Assembly (NCBI GenBank): GCA_029721515.1
Contig: JAQQSB010001543.1
Coordinates: forward strand, 1-64,000
Direction of reading: 5' to 3'
Origin: Synanceia verrucosa
Lineage: Eukaryota; Chordata; Actinopteri; Perciformes; Synanceiidae
DNA: 64,000 bases
Positions 12,011-23,724 of this stretch are shown here, piece after piece (within the stretch, counting starts at the first letter, position 1; every line of letters starts with the position of its first letter). Both the position numbers and the translations under genes were made by a program. Under the pieces are notes generated by a model, which saw nothing but the letters and a program-made list of their open reading frames with translations, searched no databases and was not told the origin of the DNA.

Positions 12011-15000
12011 CAGGACAGGAGAATTAAATGTGGACTTTTAAATATCAGGTCATTATCATCTAAAGCTCTACTAATAAATGAATTAATATCTGATAACCAG
12101 GTTGATTTATTTTGTCTTACTGAAACCTGGTTGTGTCAGGATGATTATGTCAGCCTGCATGAATCCACTCCTCCTAGTCATATTAATACTCATATTCCTA
12201 GAGATACAGGTCGTGGAGGAGGAGTTGCAGCCATTTTTGATTCTAGTCTATCGATCAAACCTAAACCTAAATTAAACTATACGTCTTTTGAAAGCCTGGT
12301 TCTTAGTCTTTCTCATCTTAAATGGAAAACAGAGAAACCAGTTTTATTTGTTATAGTGTACCGTGCTCCAGGTCCATATTCTGAATTTCTATCTGAGTTC
12401 TCTGAGTTTTTATCAACTTTAGTCCTGAGAACTGATAAAGTCATTATTGTAGGTGACTTTAATATTCATGTGGACATTGACAGTGACAGCCTTGGTACTG
12501 CTTTTATCTCGCTGTTAGATTCAATTGGCTTCTGTCAGAATGTTCAGGAACCAACTCACTGTTTTAACCATACCCTCGACCTGGTCCTGACCTACGGCAC
12601 TGAAGTAGAACATTTATCAGTCCACCAACAGAATTCCTTCCTATCAGACCATTACTTGTTGACCTTTGAATTTTTTCTTCTGGACTACGCTCCATCAGGT
12701 AAATCCATGTACACTAGATGTTTATCTGAAAGTGCTGTAGCCAAGTTTAAGGATATAATTCCATTAGCTTTTAATTCAATACCTAATATCAATATACTTG
12801 AGGGCTCAGACTTCAGTCCTACTCAAATTGATAATTTGGTAGATAGTGCTGCAGACTGTCTGCGAGCATCTCTAGACTCTGTTGCTCCTCTAAAAAAGAA
12901 GATAGTAAAGCATAGAAAGCTGGCTCCATGGTATAACCCTCACACCCGCAGTTTAAAGCAAGCAGCAAGAAGATTTGAAAGGACGTGGCATTTAACCGGT
13001 CTGCAAGCGTCTCGCCTGGACTGGCATGATAGTTTGAAAGCTTATAGGAAGGCTCTCCGTAAGGCCAGAGCAGCTTATTATTCATCATTAATAGAGGGAA
13101 ATAAAAACAACCCCAGGTTTCTTTTCAGCACTGTGGCCAGGCTGAAAGAGAGCCACAGCTCTATTGAACCATCTGTTCCCATAACCCTCAGTAGTAGTGA
13201 CTTCATGAGCTTCTTTAATGAGAAGATTATAACTATTAGGGAGAAAATCAGTCACACTGTGCCTTTGACTGAAACTGCTTTGTCTTTAAACACAGGAAGC
13301 ATAGGACTCATTGAAGTACTTGATGTATACTTGGACTGCTTTTCTCCCATAGACCTCCACAAACTGACTTCATTGATTTCCTCATCTAAGCCTTCTACTT
13401 GTCTCTTAGATCCCATCCCAACTTCACTGCTTAAAGAAGCTTTACCGTTACTGAGCACCTCTTTACTGAACATGATCAACTTATCTTTGCTGTCAGGCTA
13501 TGTACCTCAGTCATTTAAAGTAGCCGTAATCAAACCTCTTCTGAAGAAGCCCGGTCTTGAGGTTTTAGCCAACTATAGACCAATATCCAACCTTCCTTTT
13601 CTCTCTAAGATCCTTGAGAAAGCAGTGTGCAGTCAGCTGTGTGACTTCCTCCAGAACAATAATCTATTTGAGGACTTTCAGTCAGGATTTAGAAAATATC
13701 ATAGCACCGAGACCGCTCTGGTGAAAATTACTAATGACCTGCTAATTGGCAGTAGCTCAGTCTGTAGTGACTTGGGCTGGGAATCGGGGGGTCGGACCAA
13801 AATGTGGAGAGTGGACTGGTAGCTGGAGAGGTGCCAGCTCCTCCTCCTGGGCACTGCCGAGGTGCCCTTGAGTAAGGCACCGAACCCCCAACTGCTCGGG
13901 GCGCCTGGATAAGGGGCAGCCCCCTCACTCTGACACCTCTCCTCTAATGCATGTGCATGTGTGTGTTTCATAACTTCTGTGTGATGTGCAACTGAGAAAT
14001 ATTAACAGAGTGAAAAAATGTAATTTCCCCATTGAGGGATCAATAAAGTAAGGCTTCTTCTTCTTCTTCTTCTTCTTAATTGCGTCAGACCATGGACTCG
14101 TCTCAGTACTTGTCTTGTTAGATCTTAGCGCTGCTTTTGATACTATTGACCACCATATCCTGTTGCAGAGATTAGAACATTTAACTGGCATCAGAGGAAC
14201 TGCTTTAAGCTGGTTCAAATCCTACTTATCGGATCGATCACAGTTTGTTCACATTAATGATGAGTCCTCCATGCAGTCCATAGTCAGTTATGGAGTTCCT
14301 CAAGGTTCTGTGCTTGGGCCTATTCTATTTACTTTATATATGCTTCCTTTCGGCAATGTTTTCAGGAAACACTCCATAAACTTTCACTGTTATGCAGATG
14401 ATACTCAGCTATATTTGTCATTTAAGTCAGACGAATCCAGCCAGTTAGCTAAACTCCAGGATATAAAAAACTTCAGTATATAAAAACTTGGATGGCGCAC
14501 AATTTCTTGTTGTTAAATTCAGATAAAACTGAGGTTATTCTAATTGGCCCTGAAAATCTCAGAAATAACCTATCTAATGACTTATTTACTCTAGGTGGCT
14601 TTGTACCAGCCTCGAACACCACTGTAAGGAATCTAGGGGTAATTTTTGACCAAGATATGTCCTTCAATGTCCACATGAAACAAACAGCTAGAACAGCTTT
14701 TTCATCTGCACAACATTGCAAAAATAAGGCATATTCTCTCCCAAAACGATGCAGAAAAATTAGTCCATGCATTTGTAACTTCCAGGCTGGACTATTGTAA
14801 CTCGTTATTATCAGGCTGCCCTAATAAGTCTATCAGGACTCTCCAGCTGGTCCAGAACGCTGCAGCACGTGTTCTGACCAGAACCAGGAAAAGAGACCAT
14901 ATTTCTCCGGTGTTAGCCTCTCTGCACTGGCTCCCTGTAAAATCTAGAATAGAATTTAAAATCCTCCTCCTCACCTACAAGGCACTGAATGGTCAGGCAC

Positions 15001-15236
15001 CATCTTATCTTAAAGAGCTAATAGTGCCTTATAATCCTGCTAGAACTCTACACTCTCAGAATGCAGGACTACTAGCGGTTCCTAGGGTTTATAAAAGTAG
15101 AATGGGAGCTAGAGCTTTCAGTTATCAAGCTCCTCTTCTGTGGAACCAACTCCCTCTTTCAGTCCGGGAGGCAGACACCATCCCCTTATTCAAGAGTAGG
15201 CTTAAGACTTTCCTTTTTGATAGTGCTTATAGTTAG
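12011..15236 (+). pseudogene. L2 ORF2: endonuclease plus reverse transcriptase, interrupted
   Basis: The frame opens before the first ATG at 12131 with IKCGLLNIRSL and LFCLTETWL (endonuclease start), followed by IIVGDFNIHVD (the GDFN motif) and LSDHYLL (the SDH motif). RT begins about 13.2 kb: YVPQSFKVAVIKPLLKKP, NYRPISNLPFLSKILEKAV, FQSGFRKYHSTETALVK. The SINE at 13749 cuts the frame. RT resumes at 14083 with VLLDLSAAFDTIDH-type sequence, GVPQGSVLGPILF and CYADDTQLY (catalytic Asp pair, about 14.39 kb). A small duplication near 14465 and shifts near 14.7 and 14.9 kb break the C-terminus, whose last block ends LKTFLFDSAYS at 15236. Confidence 0.85.
13749..14076 (+). mobile_element. tRNA-derived SINE with (CTT)n tail and 6-bp duplication
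   Basis: It starts GCAGTAGCTCAGTCTGTAG, a tRNA-like A-box region, then has a body with GGCACTGCCGAGGTGCCC and CTTGAGTAAGGCACCGAAC and a 3' end CAATAAAGTAAGG(CTT)n. TAATTG flanks it at 13743-13748 and 14077-14082. The minus-strand L2 copy has the uninterrupted site GCTAATTGCTTCAGAC, which proves a discrete insertion. The B box seems deleted (GGGGGTCGGACC). Confidence 0.9.
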
Positions 15237-16232
15237 GACTGATCCAAGGTTGACTCAGGCTGCCTTGGATCAATCCTTAGTTATGCTGCTATAGGTCTAG
15301 ACTGCCGGGGACTTCCTCTGACACACTGAGCTTCTCTTCTTCTTCATTTCGATGCCTCCATTAAGTCATTTTACTAACTCATCTTCTTCCCGGAGCCCCT
15401 GTGCTCCCAGCTCCCAGGTGTCCGTGAGCTGAGGCTACTTGTCGAGAAGGAGGTGGTGTCATCCAGGCTTCGGCTGTCCTGATGGTGGTGAGATGGAGAA
15501 GAGGCGATGCTGCTCAGGTTGTATCTTTTAGGGTAGTGGAGAAGAGGATGTGTTTACTCTTCCTCCCTTTAACACATGCTGCTGATTATTTTTGTGCCTC
15601 GTAGTCCCTGTGCGTTCTCATCTCACAGGTATCCATGGATCCAGTCTACCTGGTGGAGTAGTGGTTGTGCAGACCAGTCAGGCTTCATCTTCTGGTTCTG
15701 AGTGACGTGGTGGTGATGAGGTCATCCTGCGGAGGTTTCTCCTGTTTGGTGTGGTGGAGTGGAAGATGTGCTGCCCAGGCTTCTTCTGGTTGGCGTGGTG
15801 GAGAGGACGACATGCTTCTCATCCTTTGCTGATAGCTTGATGATGCTCTTCATCCCCTTGGACACTCTCATATAATTCTATATATACACACTGTATATTA
15901 GCTGTTGTTATATTGATTTGGACATTTCCATACAATTTTGTATGTTAGTGTTAATGTGTTTTCATTGTTGTTATTCTGTACACATGGCATCTATTGCACG
16001 TCTGTCCATCCTGGAAGAGGGATCCCTACTTTGTTGCTCTTCCTGAGGTTTCTTCCGTTTCTTTTTCCCTGTTAAAAGGTTTTTTTTGGGGGAGTTTTTC
16101 CTTAGTCGATGTGAGGGTCATTTGTAAAGGACAGAGGGTGTCATATCCTGTACAGATTGTAAAGCCCAATGAGGCAAATTCATAATTTGTGATATTGGGC
16201 TATACAAATAAAGTTGACTTGACTTGACTTGA

Positions 16233-17388
16233 CTTCAGAATCAGCGAAATGTTGGTATCCATCATAGTATTTGGGAGGTGACCAGAATTAAACAAGTGGG
16301 ATAATATTTTAAGCAGAGGGTCGACTAATAGGCTCTGAAAAGATTTAAAAAACTCAGGAGTCAGGCCATCGGGGCCCGGGGCCTTGTTATTTTGCAGTTC
16401 ATTAATAGCAGCAATCAGTTCCTCTCGTAAGATGGGGCTGCAAATCTTTCTGGGCCTGAGAAGCCTGAGGTAGAATGATGGCTGACAAAGTTTTGCATGT
16501 GGGCCTCAGACTGAGGCTCTGATTCAGATTTATATAAAGATTCATAAAACCCTTGAAAGCATCTATTGATATCCTTACTATAATGGACTATTTTACCTGT
16601 CTCATCTTTTATTGCCGAAATAGCTTGTGAGTCAGATCTGGTCTTAACTAAATTTGCCTATTGGACTTATTACCGAACTCTGTGCATTCTGTGTTTAGCA
16701 AGAAACAGGGATTTCTGAGTCTCAAGTGACATAAGTGTATCCAGAGCTGCTGTTTCAAATTGATAAATTTGAAATCTCAAGACACTGGAAGGGTTGATAT
16801 CAAACTCTCTCTGGAGCTTCTTTAATTGTTGCCCTATTTTCAGCCGTTCTGCCTCCTTCTTGCGCCTAAAATGGGCAGAGAAAGATATTGTAATGCCCCT
16901 AGACACAGCTTTAGCAGTCTCCCAAAGCACATTAGGAGAGATTTCTGGGGTACCATTCTCAACCAAAAAAAGCTTGAACTGCTCAGTAAAGTATTTTATA
17001 AAGTCTGGTTCTTTAAGCAGGAAGTCAGGAGGACATATTGGTGGAGCATACACATTTAAATAAGAAACCATCTCACCATATAGTGAACCTGAGATCATTA
17101 CATAACGTGCAAGTTTATCACTTTTGACCTTCACTTCAGTAAGAGGCAAGGCTTTATGGATCAGAATTGCGACCCCTCTGCTCCTCGATGTAAAGGAGGA
17201 ATAAAATATTTGGCCGACCCAATCTCTCTTTAATCTCTGGTGTTCCTCATTACTCAGGTGGGTCTCTTGGATGAAAGCCATTTGTACTTTTCCCTCTTTA
17301 AAAAGTTAAGAACTTTCTTCTGTTTGAACAGGCTTTGAATCCAGTGTACATTCCATGAGCAGAATGTAATTGTTGAGCTATCAACCAT
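16233..17388 (-). pseudogene. L1 ORF2 N-terminal part: endonuclease remnant and start of RT
   Basis: ORF2 begins at the ATG at 17388 (MVDSSTITFCSWNVHW). A one-base loss before the MAFIQETHL motif shifts the frame at about 17285. The following 203-codon frame holds the catalytic-site motif QETHL and VSYLNVYAPP of the apurinic-type endonuclease. It then jumps from PPDFL directly to LKEPDFIKYF, so the region normally holding the GGDFN and SDH catalytic motifs is missing. 16236-16460 encodes the first RT blocks, including NNKAPGPDGLTPEFFK. The endonuclease is therefore dead by two independent lesions. Confidence 0.75.
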
Positions 17389-17960
17389 AATCGAGCAAGT
17401 TTTGAATTGCTGAGTGCATGCCTAAAATATCAAAAAACAACAACAAAAAACACTCAAAAAAAGAAGAAAATACACATGTAGGTGATAAAAACCATAAAAT
17501 AAAATAATCAAACCCCCCGTACTTCCCCAAACGAAGCACCAGAATCTTAAACCACTGTGCATCTAAACTACAATCAAAGAAAAAATTTCACACATGAAAT
17601 TACACTGTAATAAGGTTAACGGGCTGGAAAAACAATATCCCGATCCGCCACCTTGGTGGCACCTCAAACAGTTTGGAATGACAGGTCTCAAGCAGTTTAA
17701 ATTGTCGAGTCAGGCTTAATAAGAAAGAAAGAGTGAGCTCCGTTGTAACAGCCGCCACAGTCCCGAATAACATATGCCATGGTAAATAGTTTGTAGAGCC
17801 AGTTTATCAAACAGTTCAATTCGCATAGTCTGTGACTCACCCTTATGCAGGAGGCTGTGGCGTGAAGGATTCAGTCCCAAAACATTAAGTCCATAGATTT
17901 CTGCCTGGTCGACCGGGTGTATAGACCCTGAGTGGGGAGATAAAGAGACCCGGAAAAAAC

Positions 17961-18828
17961 TTAACCGTTTGAGGCAGGAGACGCAGGGCCCGTCCGCGGT
18001 GGCCGGGCCGGGGCGATCTTTTCCTCGTAGTATTTTTCGGCGGCCTCTGGAGTGTTGAATATATGCTTCTCATTGTTGAACGTCAGCTGCAGCCGTGCGG
18101 GAAACAAGAGGCCATACCTGACCTCAGTAGCTCGGAGTTTCTGCTTGATGTTGGTGAATGCAACTCTCTGTTTAGCGACATCCATGGTGAAATCCGGAAA
18201 GATGCGCACCGGATGGCCGCCGAACATCAACGCAGCTCTCTCCCTCGCAAGCCGGAGGATCTGTTGTTTAGCCTGAAAGTGATGGACTTTAACGATTATC
18301 GGGCGCGAAGGGGCTCCTGATTTGGGCTTGGGAGCCAACGAGCGGTGGGCTATATCTAGCAATGGGAAGGCTCCGGAGTTGTCAATGCCCAGCAGCTCAG
18401 CAAAAATATTTGACATAAATGAAATTACCTGGGGCCCTCTCTGTTTTGGGATTCCCAAAACCCTCAAATTAAAGCGTCTGCTTCTGGACTCCAAGTCTTC
18501 AGCTTTGGACACAAGCATTGTGTTGCTTTTTCTCAGCGCCTCACATTTAACCTCGAGCTCACGACCCTACCGTCAATATCTTGAAGTGAGGATTCAACAT
18601 CCGTGAAGCGAGAGGCAAATGAATCAATTGTGGACTGGAGGGTACCAATGGAGGTGCGGGATTCCTTCCGAAAGGATTCAATCAGCCTGACCATGGAGGA
18701 GAGGGAAGGCTCCTCGTCCTCTGAGTCATCGTCACTATCATGTGGCCGTGGGTTAGCACCAATGTTAGGATCAGCCTTGGCCGGCCTCTCTCGGCCGGTT
18801 CCTGGCGAGAACTGCCTTTCCCTGTCAT
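17961..18828 (-). pseudogene. L1 ORF1 protein, frameshifted
   Basis: A start codon at 18828 opens MTGKGSSRQEP, but the reading soon moves to another frame (PSLSSMVRLIESFRKESRTS). The conserved part (17961-18518) is one open frame of 185 codons containing AEDLESRSRRFNLRVLGIP and FMSNIFAELLG, the trimerisation-end and RRM-like core of L1 ORF1 nucleic-acid chaperones, then a C-terminal domain rich in basic residues. At least two shifts separate the N-terminus from the core, so no intact ORF1 is made. Confidence 0.75.
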
Positions 18829-18956
18829 CTTGTGGATCTTATTGACAAAAGGTGGGCCGTATAAGAAAGCAAAAGAGTAGTTTACGAGCTTATTTAAACA
18901 AAATATGCAGGAGCTGGTCAGGATGCGTCTACTCCTTATCCATGCTCCACAGCACC

Positions 18957-19056
18957 CCCTTAATATTTGTTTTTATTATATATAATATTATAATACATAT
19001 AATAAAAGATATAATATTTTTTTATAATTTAATATTTTTTATTTCATTCTCCACTA
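18957..19056. other. AT-rich spacer
   Basis: Short AT-rich DNA (TATATAATATT-type) between the L1 5' end and the SINE. Nothing else is visible. Confidence 0.5.
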
Positions 19057-19287
19057 CAGTGCATCGCCTCTGTCTACTGACAGCTCGTGACGCTATATCA
19101 TTCATACCACATTCATGCACTGAGACATCGATGACAATTGGTTCACTTGGGCTTTTTTTTCATGGGGTTTAGTAGTTCTTAAGTCTTGTTCAAGGACACT
19201 TCGACATGCACCCAGGGGAAGACTCAAACCCGTGATCTTTCGATCACTGATCAAGCCGTTCTAACCAATGAGCTATAGCCGCCCCGG
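19057..19287 (-). mobile_element. tRNA-derived SINE
   Basis: On the minus strand it begins CCGGGGCGGCTATAGCTCAT, followed by TGGTTAGAACGGCTTGATC and GGGTTTGAGTC (A- and B-box like), then GTGCATGTCGAAGTGTCCTT. The same family, in the same orientation, is at 20160-20390, 25510-25779, 43200-43479 and 46410-46683 within the foldback units. This copy abuts the palindromic element at 19288. Confidence 0.75.
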
Positions 19288-19764
19288 CTTCGTCAAGCTA
19301 ACTGCAGTGTGGCAGCATCAGACAGGAAACCAATTTGAGTTTCGTATTAAAATACATATTACAAGCAGATCATACACAGTAGTGGAAGAAGTATTTACGT
19401 CTTTTAATTAAGTAAAAAGAGTAATTCCACAGTGTATAAATAGTCCAACATTGAAAATTATAGCTTACTTGTTTGTGTAAAAAGTGAACAAACATGTTTT
19501 AATAATATATAGTATTATATTACTGATTCATAATCATTTATTATTATATGCATAACTTTAATGTTACTTTAGGCTGTAGATCAATAAAGTAGTACTTTTT
19601 TTAATTCTATAATAATGCATCTTAATTGATTATATGTTGATTTATTAATCAAAGTTACTTAAAGTATCAGATGGTATGATCTGCTTGTAATATGTAATAT
19701 TTTAATACAAAAGTCACATTGGTTTCCTGTCTGATGCTGCCACACTGTAGTTAGGTTGACGAAG
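19288..19764. mobile_element. palindromic MITE-like element with ~85-bp terminal inverted repeats
   Basis: It begins CTTCGTCAAGCTAACTGCAG and ends with the inverse, CTNNAGTTAGGTTGACGAAG. The arms run about 85 bp through CAGCATCAGACAGGAAACC and ATTACAAGCAGATCATAC. The 300-bp AT-rich core has no coding capacity. Further copies lie at 43705-44202 (complete), 20622-20689 (left end), 41896-42289 and 62750-63150 (right halves). No transposase is encoded, so it is non-autonomous. Confidence 0.75.
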
Positions 19765-20621
19765 CTGCAGATAAACGAAACAATGGTATCGTAAAAAAAT
19801 AAAATGAATTAAATACAAGCAATAAAATAAAAAAAAAATATTTAATTGTTTATGTTTAATATCTCCTCTCCTACTTGGATTAATCTAAAAGAAGTGGATC
19901 AACATCAGTCGCTAGGATCTGAGCGACAATATACAATACAAGGAGTAAATGACACTGGTTTCTTTTATGGTTCAAAAAGATCTGACCTAAACATTAAGGT
20001 TACTGTGAAATTCTAAATATCACTGTAAATCCTTCCAGGATGATGTTATTTATGTTAATTCATTGCCGCTCCTATCCAGCAGATGGCGCCACACAACAAA
20101 ACATTATACACTTGCCAGGAGATAATTTCAAATTCAAACTTTATCGTGATTTAAAAAAAAAATTGGCCGTTCACTGACAGCTCATAGTGCTATTCCCAGC
20201 GCTTTAAGGCACTACAGCGCATCGCGTCTGTCTACTGACAGCTCATAACGCTGTATCATTCATACCACATTCATGCACTGAGACAGAGATGACACACGAG
20301 CAGTTGCTTTACTTGGGGTTCAGTATCTTGCTCAAAGACACTTAGATCACTGATCAAGCCGCTCTACCCACTGAGCTATAGCCGCCCCGGAATGCACAGT
20401 TGATCAAGTGACCTTTATAGCTGTCTGGCCAATTTATGTCTAATGATAATATTGTCGCTCAGATCCTAGCGACTGATGGTGATCCATTTCTTTAAGATTA
20501 ATCCAAGTAGGAGGGGAGATATTAAATATTAATGTTTTATTATTTTATTATTTTATTGTTTATTTTTAACTTGTTTTGTTTTGTCACGATACCATTGTTT
20601 CGTTCATCTGCAGCTTCGTCA
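19765..20621. mobile_element. foldback unit, shortened copy, with SINE remnant
   Basis: The left arm starts GCTGCAGATAAACGAAAC and AATGGTATCG and runs to GGATCTGAGCGACAATAT. The right arm (about 20430-20621) is its inverse, ending CGATACCATTGTTTCG then TTCATCTGCAGC. Arms are about 190 bp. Between them lie a truncated copy of the shared internal block (from ACAAGGAGTAAATGACACTG), a CTCF-like site at 20076-20090, and a SINE remnant (20160-20390) that has lost its B-box region. Related full-length units are at 23725-25996, 42290-43704 and 44203-46905. Confidence 0.65.
20076..20090 (+). promoter_or_regulatory. CTCF-like core motif in foldback unit (1 of 4)
   Basis: CCAGCAGATGGCGCC matches every position of the vertebrate CTCF core consensus CCASYAGRKGGCRS. 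Identical 15-mers in the same orientation occur at 25427, 43119 and 46330. Occupancy is untested. Confidence 0.45.
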
Positions 20622-21097
20622 AGCTAACTACAGTGTGGCAGCATCAGACAGGAAACTAATGTGAGTTTCGTATTAAAATACATATTAAGTATTTGTATAT
20701 ATATTATTTGTATAGCCCAATATCACAAATTATGAATTTGCCCCATTGGGCTTTACAATCTGTACAGGATATGACACCCACTGTCCTTTACAAATGACCC
20801 TCACATCGACTAAGGAAAAACTCCCCCAAAAAAATCCTTTTAACAGGGAAAAAGAAACGGAGGAAACCTCAGGAAGAGCAACAGAGGAGGGATCCCTCTA
20901 TAGGTCTATAGGTACATAGATGCCATGTGTACAGAATAACAACAATGAAAACACATTAACACTACATACAAAATTGTATGGAAATGTCCAAATCAATATA
21001 ACAATGGCTAATATACAGTGTGTATATATAGAATTATATGAGAGTGTCCAAGGGGATGAAGAGCATCATCAAGCTATCAGCAGAGGATGAGAAGCAT

Positions 21098-21300
21098 GTC
21101 GTCCTCTCCACCACACCAACCAGAAGAAGCCTGGGCAGCACGTCTTCCTCTCTCCACCACGCCAACCAGAAGAAGCCTGGGCAGCACGTCTTCCTCTCTC
21201 CACCACGCCAACCAGAAGAAGCCTGGGCAGCACGTCTTCCTCTCTCCACCACGCCAACCAGAAGAAGCCTGAGCAGCACGACTTCCTCTCCACCACGCCA
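21098..21300. repeat. 46-bp minisatellite in the L2 3' UTR
   Basis: Four and a half copies of a 46-bp unit (CAGAAGAAGCCTGGGCAGCA followed by CGTCTTCCTCTCTCCACC) start at 21121, 21167, 21213 and 21259, with the period exactly 46. The other L2 copy has a single unit (about 15.77-15.83 kb), so the array expanded in this copy. Confidence 0.9.
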
Positions 21301-21806
21301 AACAGGAGAAACCTCCGCAGGATGACCTCGTCACCACCACGTCGCTCAGAACCAGAAGATGAAGCCTGACTGGTCTGCACAACCACTACTCCACCAGGTA
21401 GACTGGGTGCATGGATACCTGTGAGATGAGAACGCACAGGGACTACGAGGCACAAAACTAATCTGCAGCATGTGTTAAAGGGAGGAAGAGTAAACACATC
21501 CTCTTCTCCACTACCCTAACAGATACAAGCTGAGCAGCATCGCCTCTTCTCCATCTCAGATAGATAGACAGATGAAGCCTGGATGACACCACCTCCTTCT
21601 CACCAAGTAGCCTCAGCTCACGGACCTGGGAGCTGAGAGCACAGGGACTCCGGGAAGAAGATGAGTTAGTAAAATGACTTAATGGAGGCATCGAAATGAA
21701 GAAGAAGAGAAGCTCAGTGTGTCAGAGAAAGTCCCCGGCAGTCTAGACCTATAGCAGCATAACTAAGGATTGATCCAAGGCAGCCTGAGTCAACCTTGGA
21801 TCAGTC

Positions 21807-23724
21807 CTAACTATAAGCACTATCAAAAAGGAAAGTCTTAAGCCTACTCTTGAATAAGGGGATGGTGTCTGCCTCCCGGACTGAAAGAGGGAGTTGGTTC
21901 CACAGAAGAGGAGCTTGATAACTGAAAGCTCTAGCTCCCATTCTACTTTTATAAACCCTAGGAACCGCTAATAGTCCTGCATTCTGAGAGCGCAGAGTTC
22001 TAGCAGGATTATAAGGCACCATTAGCTCTTTAAGATAAGATGGTGCCTGACCATTCAGTGCCTTGTAGGTGAGGAGGAGGATTTTAAATTCTATTCTAGA
22101 TTTTACAGGGAGCCAGTGCAGAGAACACGTGCTGCAGCGTTCTGGACCAGCTGGAGAGTCCTGAAAGACTTATTAGGGCAGCCTGATAATAAGGAATTGC
22201 AGTAGTCCAGCCTAGAAGTTACAAAAGCATGGACTAATTTTTCTGCATCATTTTGGGAGAGAATATGCCTTATTTTTGCAATGTTGCACAGATGAAAAAA
22301 AGCTGTTCTAGCTGTTTGTTTCATGTGGACGTTGAAGGACATATCTTGGTCAAAAATTACCCCTGGATTCCTTACAGTGGTGCTCGAGGCTGGTGCAAAG
22401 CCACCTAGAGTAAATAAGTCATTAGATAGGTTATTTCTAAGATTTTCAGGGCCAATTAGAATAACCTCAGTTTTATCTGAATTTAACAACAAGAAATTGT
22501 GCGTCATCCAAGTTTTTATATCCTGAAGACATGTTTGGAGTTTTGCTAACTGGCTGGATTCGTCTGACTTAAATGACAAATATAGCTGAGTATCATCTGC
22601 ATAACAGTGAAAGTTTATGGAGTGTTTCCTGATAACATTGCCTAAAGGAAGCATATATAAAGTAAATAGAATAGGCCCAAGCACAGAACCTTGAGGAACT
22701 CCATAACTGACTATGGACTGCATGGAGGACTCATCATTAATGTGAACAAACTGTGATCGATCCGATAAATAGGATTTGAACCAGCTTAAAGCAGTTCCTC
22801 TGATGCCAATTAAATGTTCTAATCTGTGCAACAGGATATGGTGGTCAATAGTATCAAAAGCAGCGCTAAGATCTAACAAGACAAGTACTGAGACGAGTCC
22901 ATTGTCTGAAGCAATTAGCAGGTCATTAGTAATTTTCACCAGAGCGGTCTCGGTGCTATGATATTTTCTAAATCCTGACTGAAATTTCTCAAATAGATTA
23001 TTGTTCTGGAGGAAGTCACACAGCTGACTGCACACTGCTTTCTCAAGGATCTTAGAGAGAAAAGGAAGGTTGGATATTGGTCTATAGTTAGCTAAAACCT
23101 CTGGATCAAGACCGGGCTTCTTCAGAAGAGGTTTGATTACGGCTACTTTAAATGACTGAGGTACATAGCCTGACAGCAAAGATAAGTTGATCATGTTTAA
23201 TAAAGAGGTGCTCAGCAACGATAAAACTTCTTTAACCAGTGAAGTTGGGATGGGATCTAAGAGACAGGTAGAAGGCTTAGATGAGGAAATCAATGAAGTC
23301 AGTTTGTGGAGGTCTATGGGAGAAAAGCAGTCCAAGTATACATTAAGTTCTTCAATGGGTTCTAAGCTTCCTGCGTTTAAAGACAAAGCAGTTTCAGTCA
23401 AAGGCACAGTGTGACTGATTTTCTCCCTAATAGTTATAATCTTCTCATTAAAGAAGCTCATGAAGTCACTACTACTGAGGGTTATGGGAATAGATGGTTC
23501 AATAGAGCTGTGGCTCTCTGTCAGCCTGGCTACAGTGCTGAAAAGAAACCTGGGGTTGTTCTTATTTTCCTCTACTAATGATGAATAATAAGGTGCTCTG
23601 CCTTACGGAGAGCCTTCCTATAAGCTTTCAAACTATCATGCCAGTCCAGGCGAGACTCTTGCAGACGGGTTAAACGCCACTTCCTTTCAAATCTTCTTGC
23701 TGCTTGCTTTAAACTGCGGGTGTG
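21807..23724 (-). pseudogene. L2 reverse transcriptase, 5'-truncated
   Basis: The main frame (22103-23461, 452 codons) is the best-preserved RT in the window. It has MSFFNEKIITIREKISHTVP, NYRPISNLPFLSKILEKAV, FQSGFRKYHSTETALVK, LLDLSAAFDTIDHHILL, GVPQGSVLGPILF, CYADDTQLYLSF and the thumb region FNVHMKQTARTAFFHL. It then runs out of frame at about 22.1 kb, where roughly 60 bp are deleted compared with the other copy. The final block (21807-22022) is out of frame and ends TFLFDSAYS. The endonuclease is absent through 5' truncation, so it could not mobilise itself. Confidence 0.88.

Larger units (their letters stand above)
11951..16232 (+). mobile_element. L2/Maui-type LINE inserted in L1 ORF2
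   Basis: The insert interrupts the L1 cleanly, with a possible 4-bp CTTC duplication. It starts just before an endonuclease frame and ends with CTATACAAATAAAG followed by four TTGAC repeats, the microsatellite-like 3' tail of fish L2/CR1-group LINEs. The body has endonuclease, RT and a long 3' UTR (15237-16232). A second, minus-strand copy at 20690-23724 is closely similar. It carries a SINE at 13749-14076. Confidence 0.9.
10093..18956 (-). mobile_element. near full-length L1 LINE, broken by two insertions and internal deletions
   Basis: Minus-strand order: a 5' end GGGGTGCTGTGGAGCATG at about 18956, ORF1, ORF2 endonuclease remnant, reverse transcriptase and ORF2 C-terminal region, stopping at 10093 where the gypsy fragment begins. 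An L2 LINE (11951-16232) and a 361-bp repeat (10776-11136) lie within ORF2. Removing them restores continuity of the L1 frame: residues DTNISLILK on one side of the L2 join KKGRPSEDC on the other. It lacks its own 3' UTR. I infer an old insertion later used as a landing pad. Confidence 0.85.
20690..23724 (-). mobile_element. L2/Maui-type LINE, 5'-truncated
   Basis: Its 3' end lies at about 20690 (TATTTGTATAGCCCAATATC on the plus strand is the inverse of the L2 tail) and its 5' truncation at 23724, within the region homologous to 12930 of the plus-strand copy. The left flank is the interior of a palindromic element and the right flank is a foldback arm, so the two sides are not one disrupted target. 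A deletion or exchange accompanied or followed insertion. Compared with the 11951-16232 copy it lacks about 60 bp near 22.12 kb and carries an expanded 46-bp minisatellite in the 3' UTR. Confidence 0.9.

Noticed and set aside
21034..21497. Repetitive minus-strand frame rich in GVVERGRRAAQASSGW
   Set aside because: It arises from the 46-bp minisatellite in an L2 3' UTR. A period not divisible by three cycles the frames.
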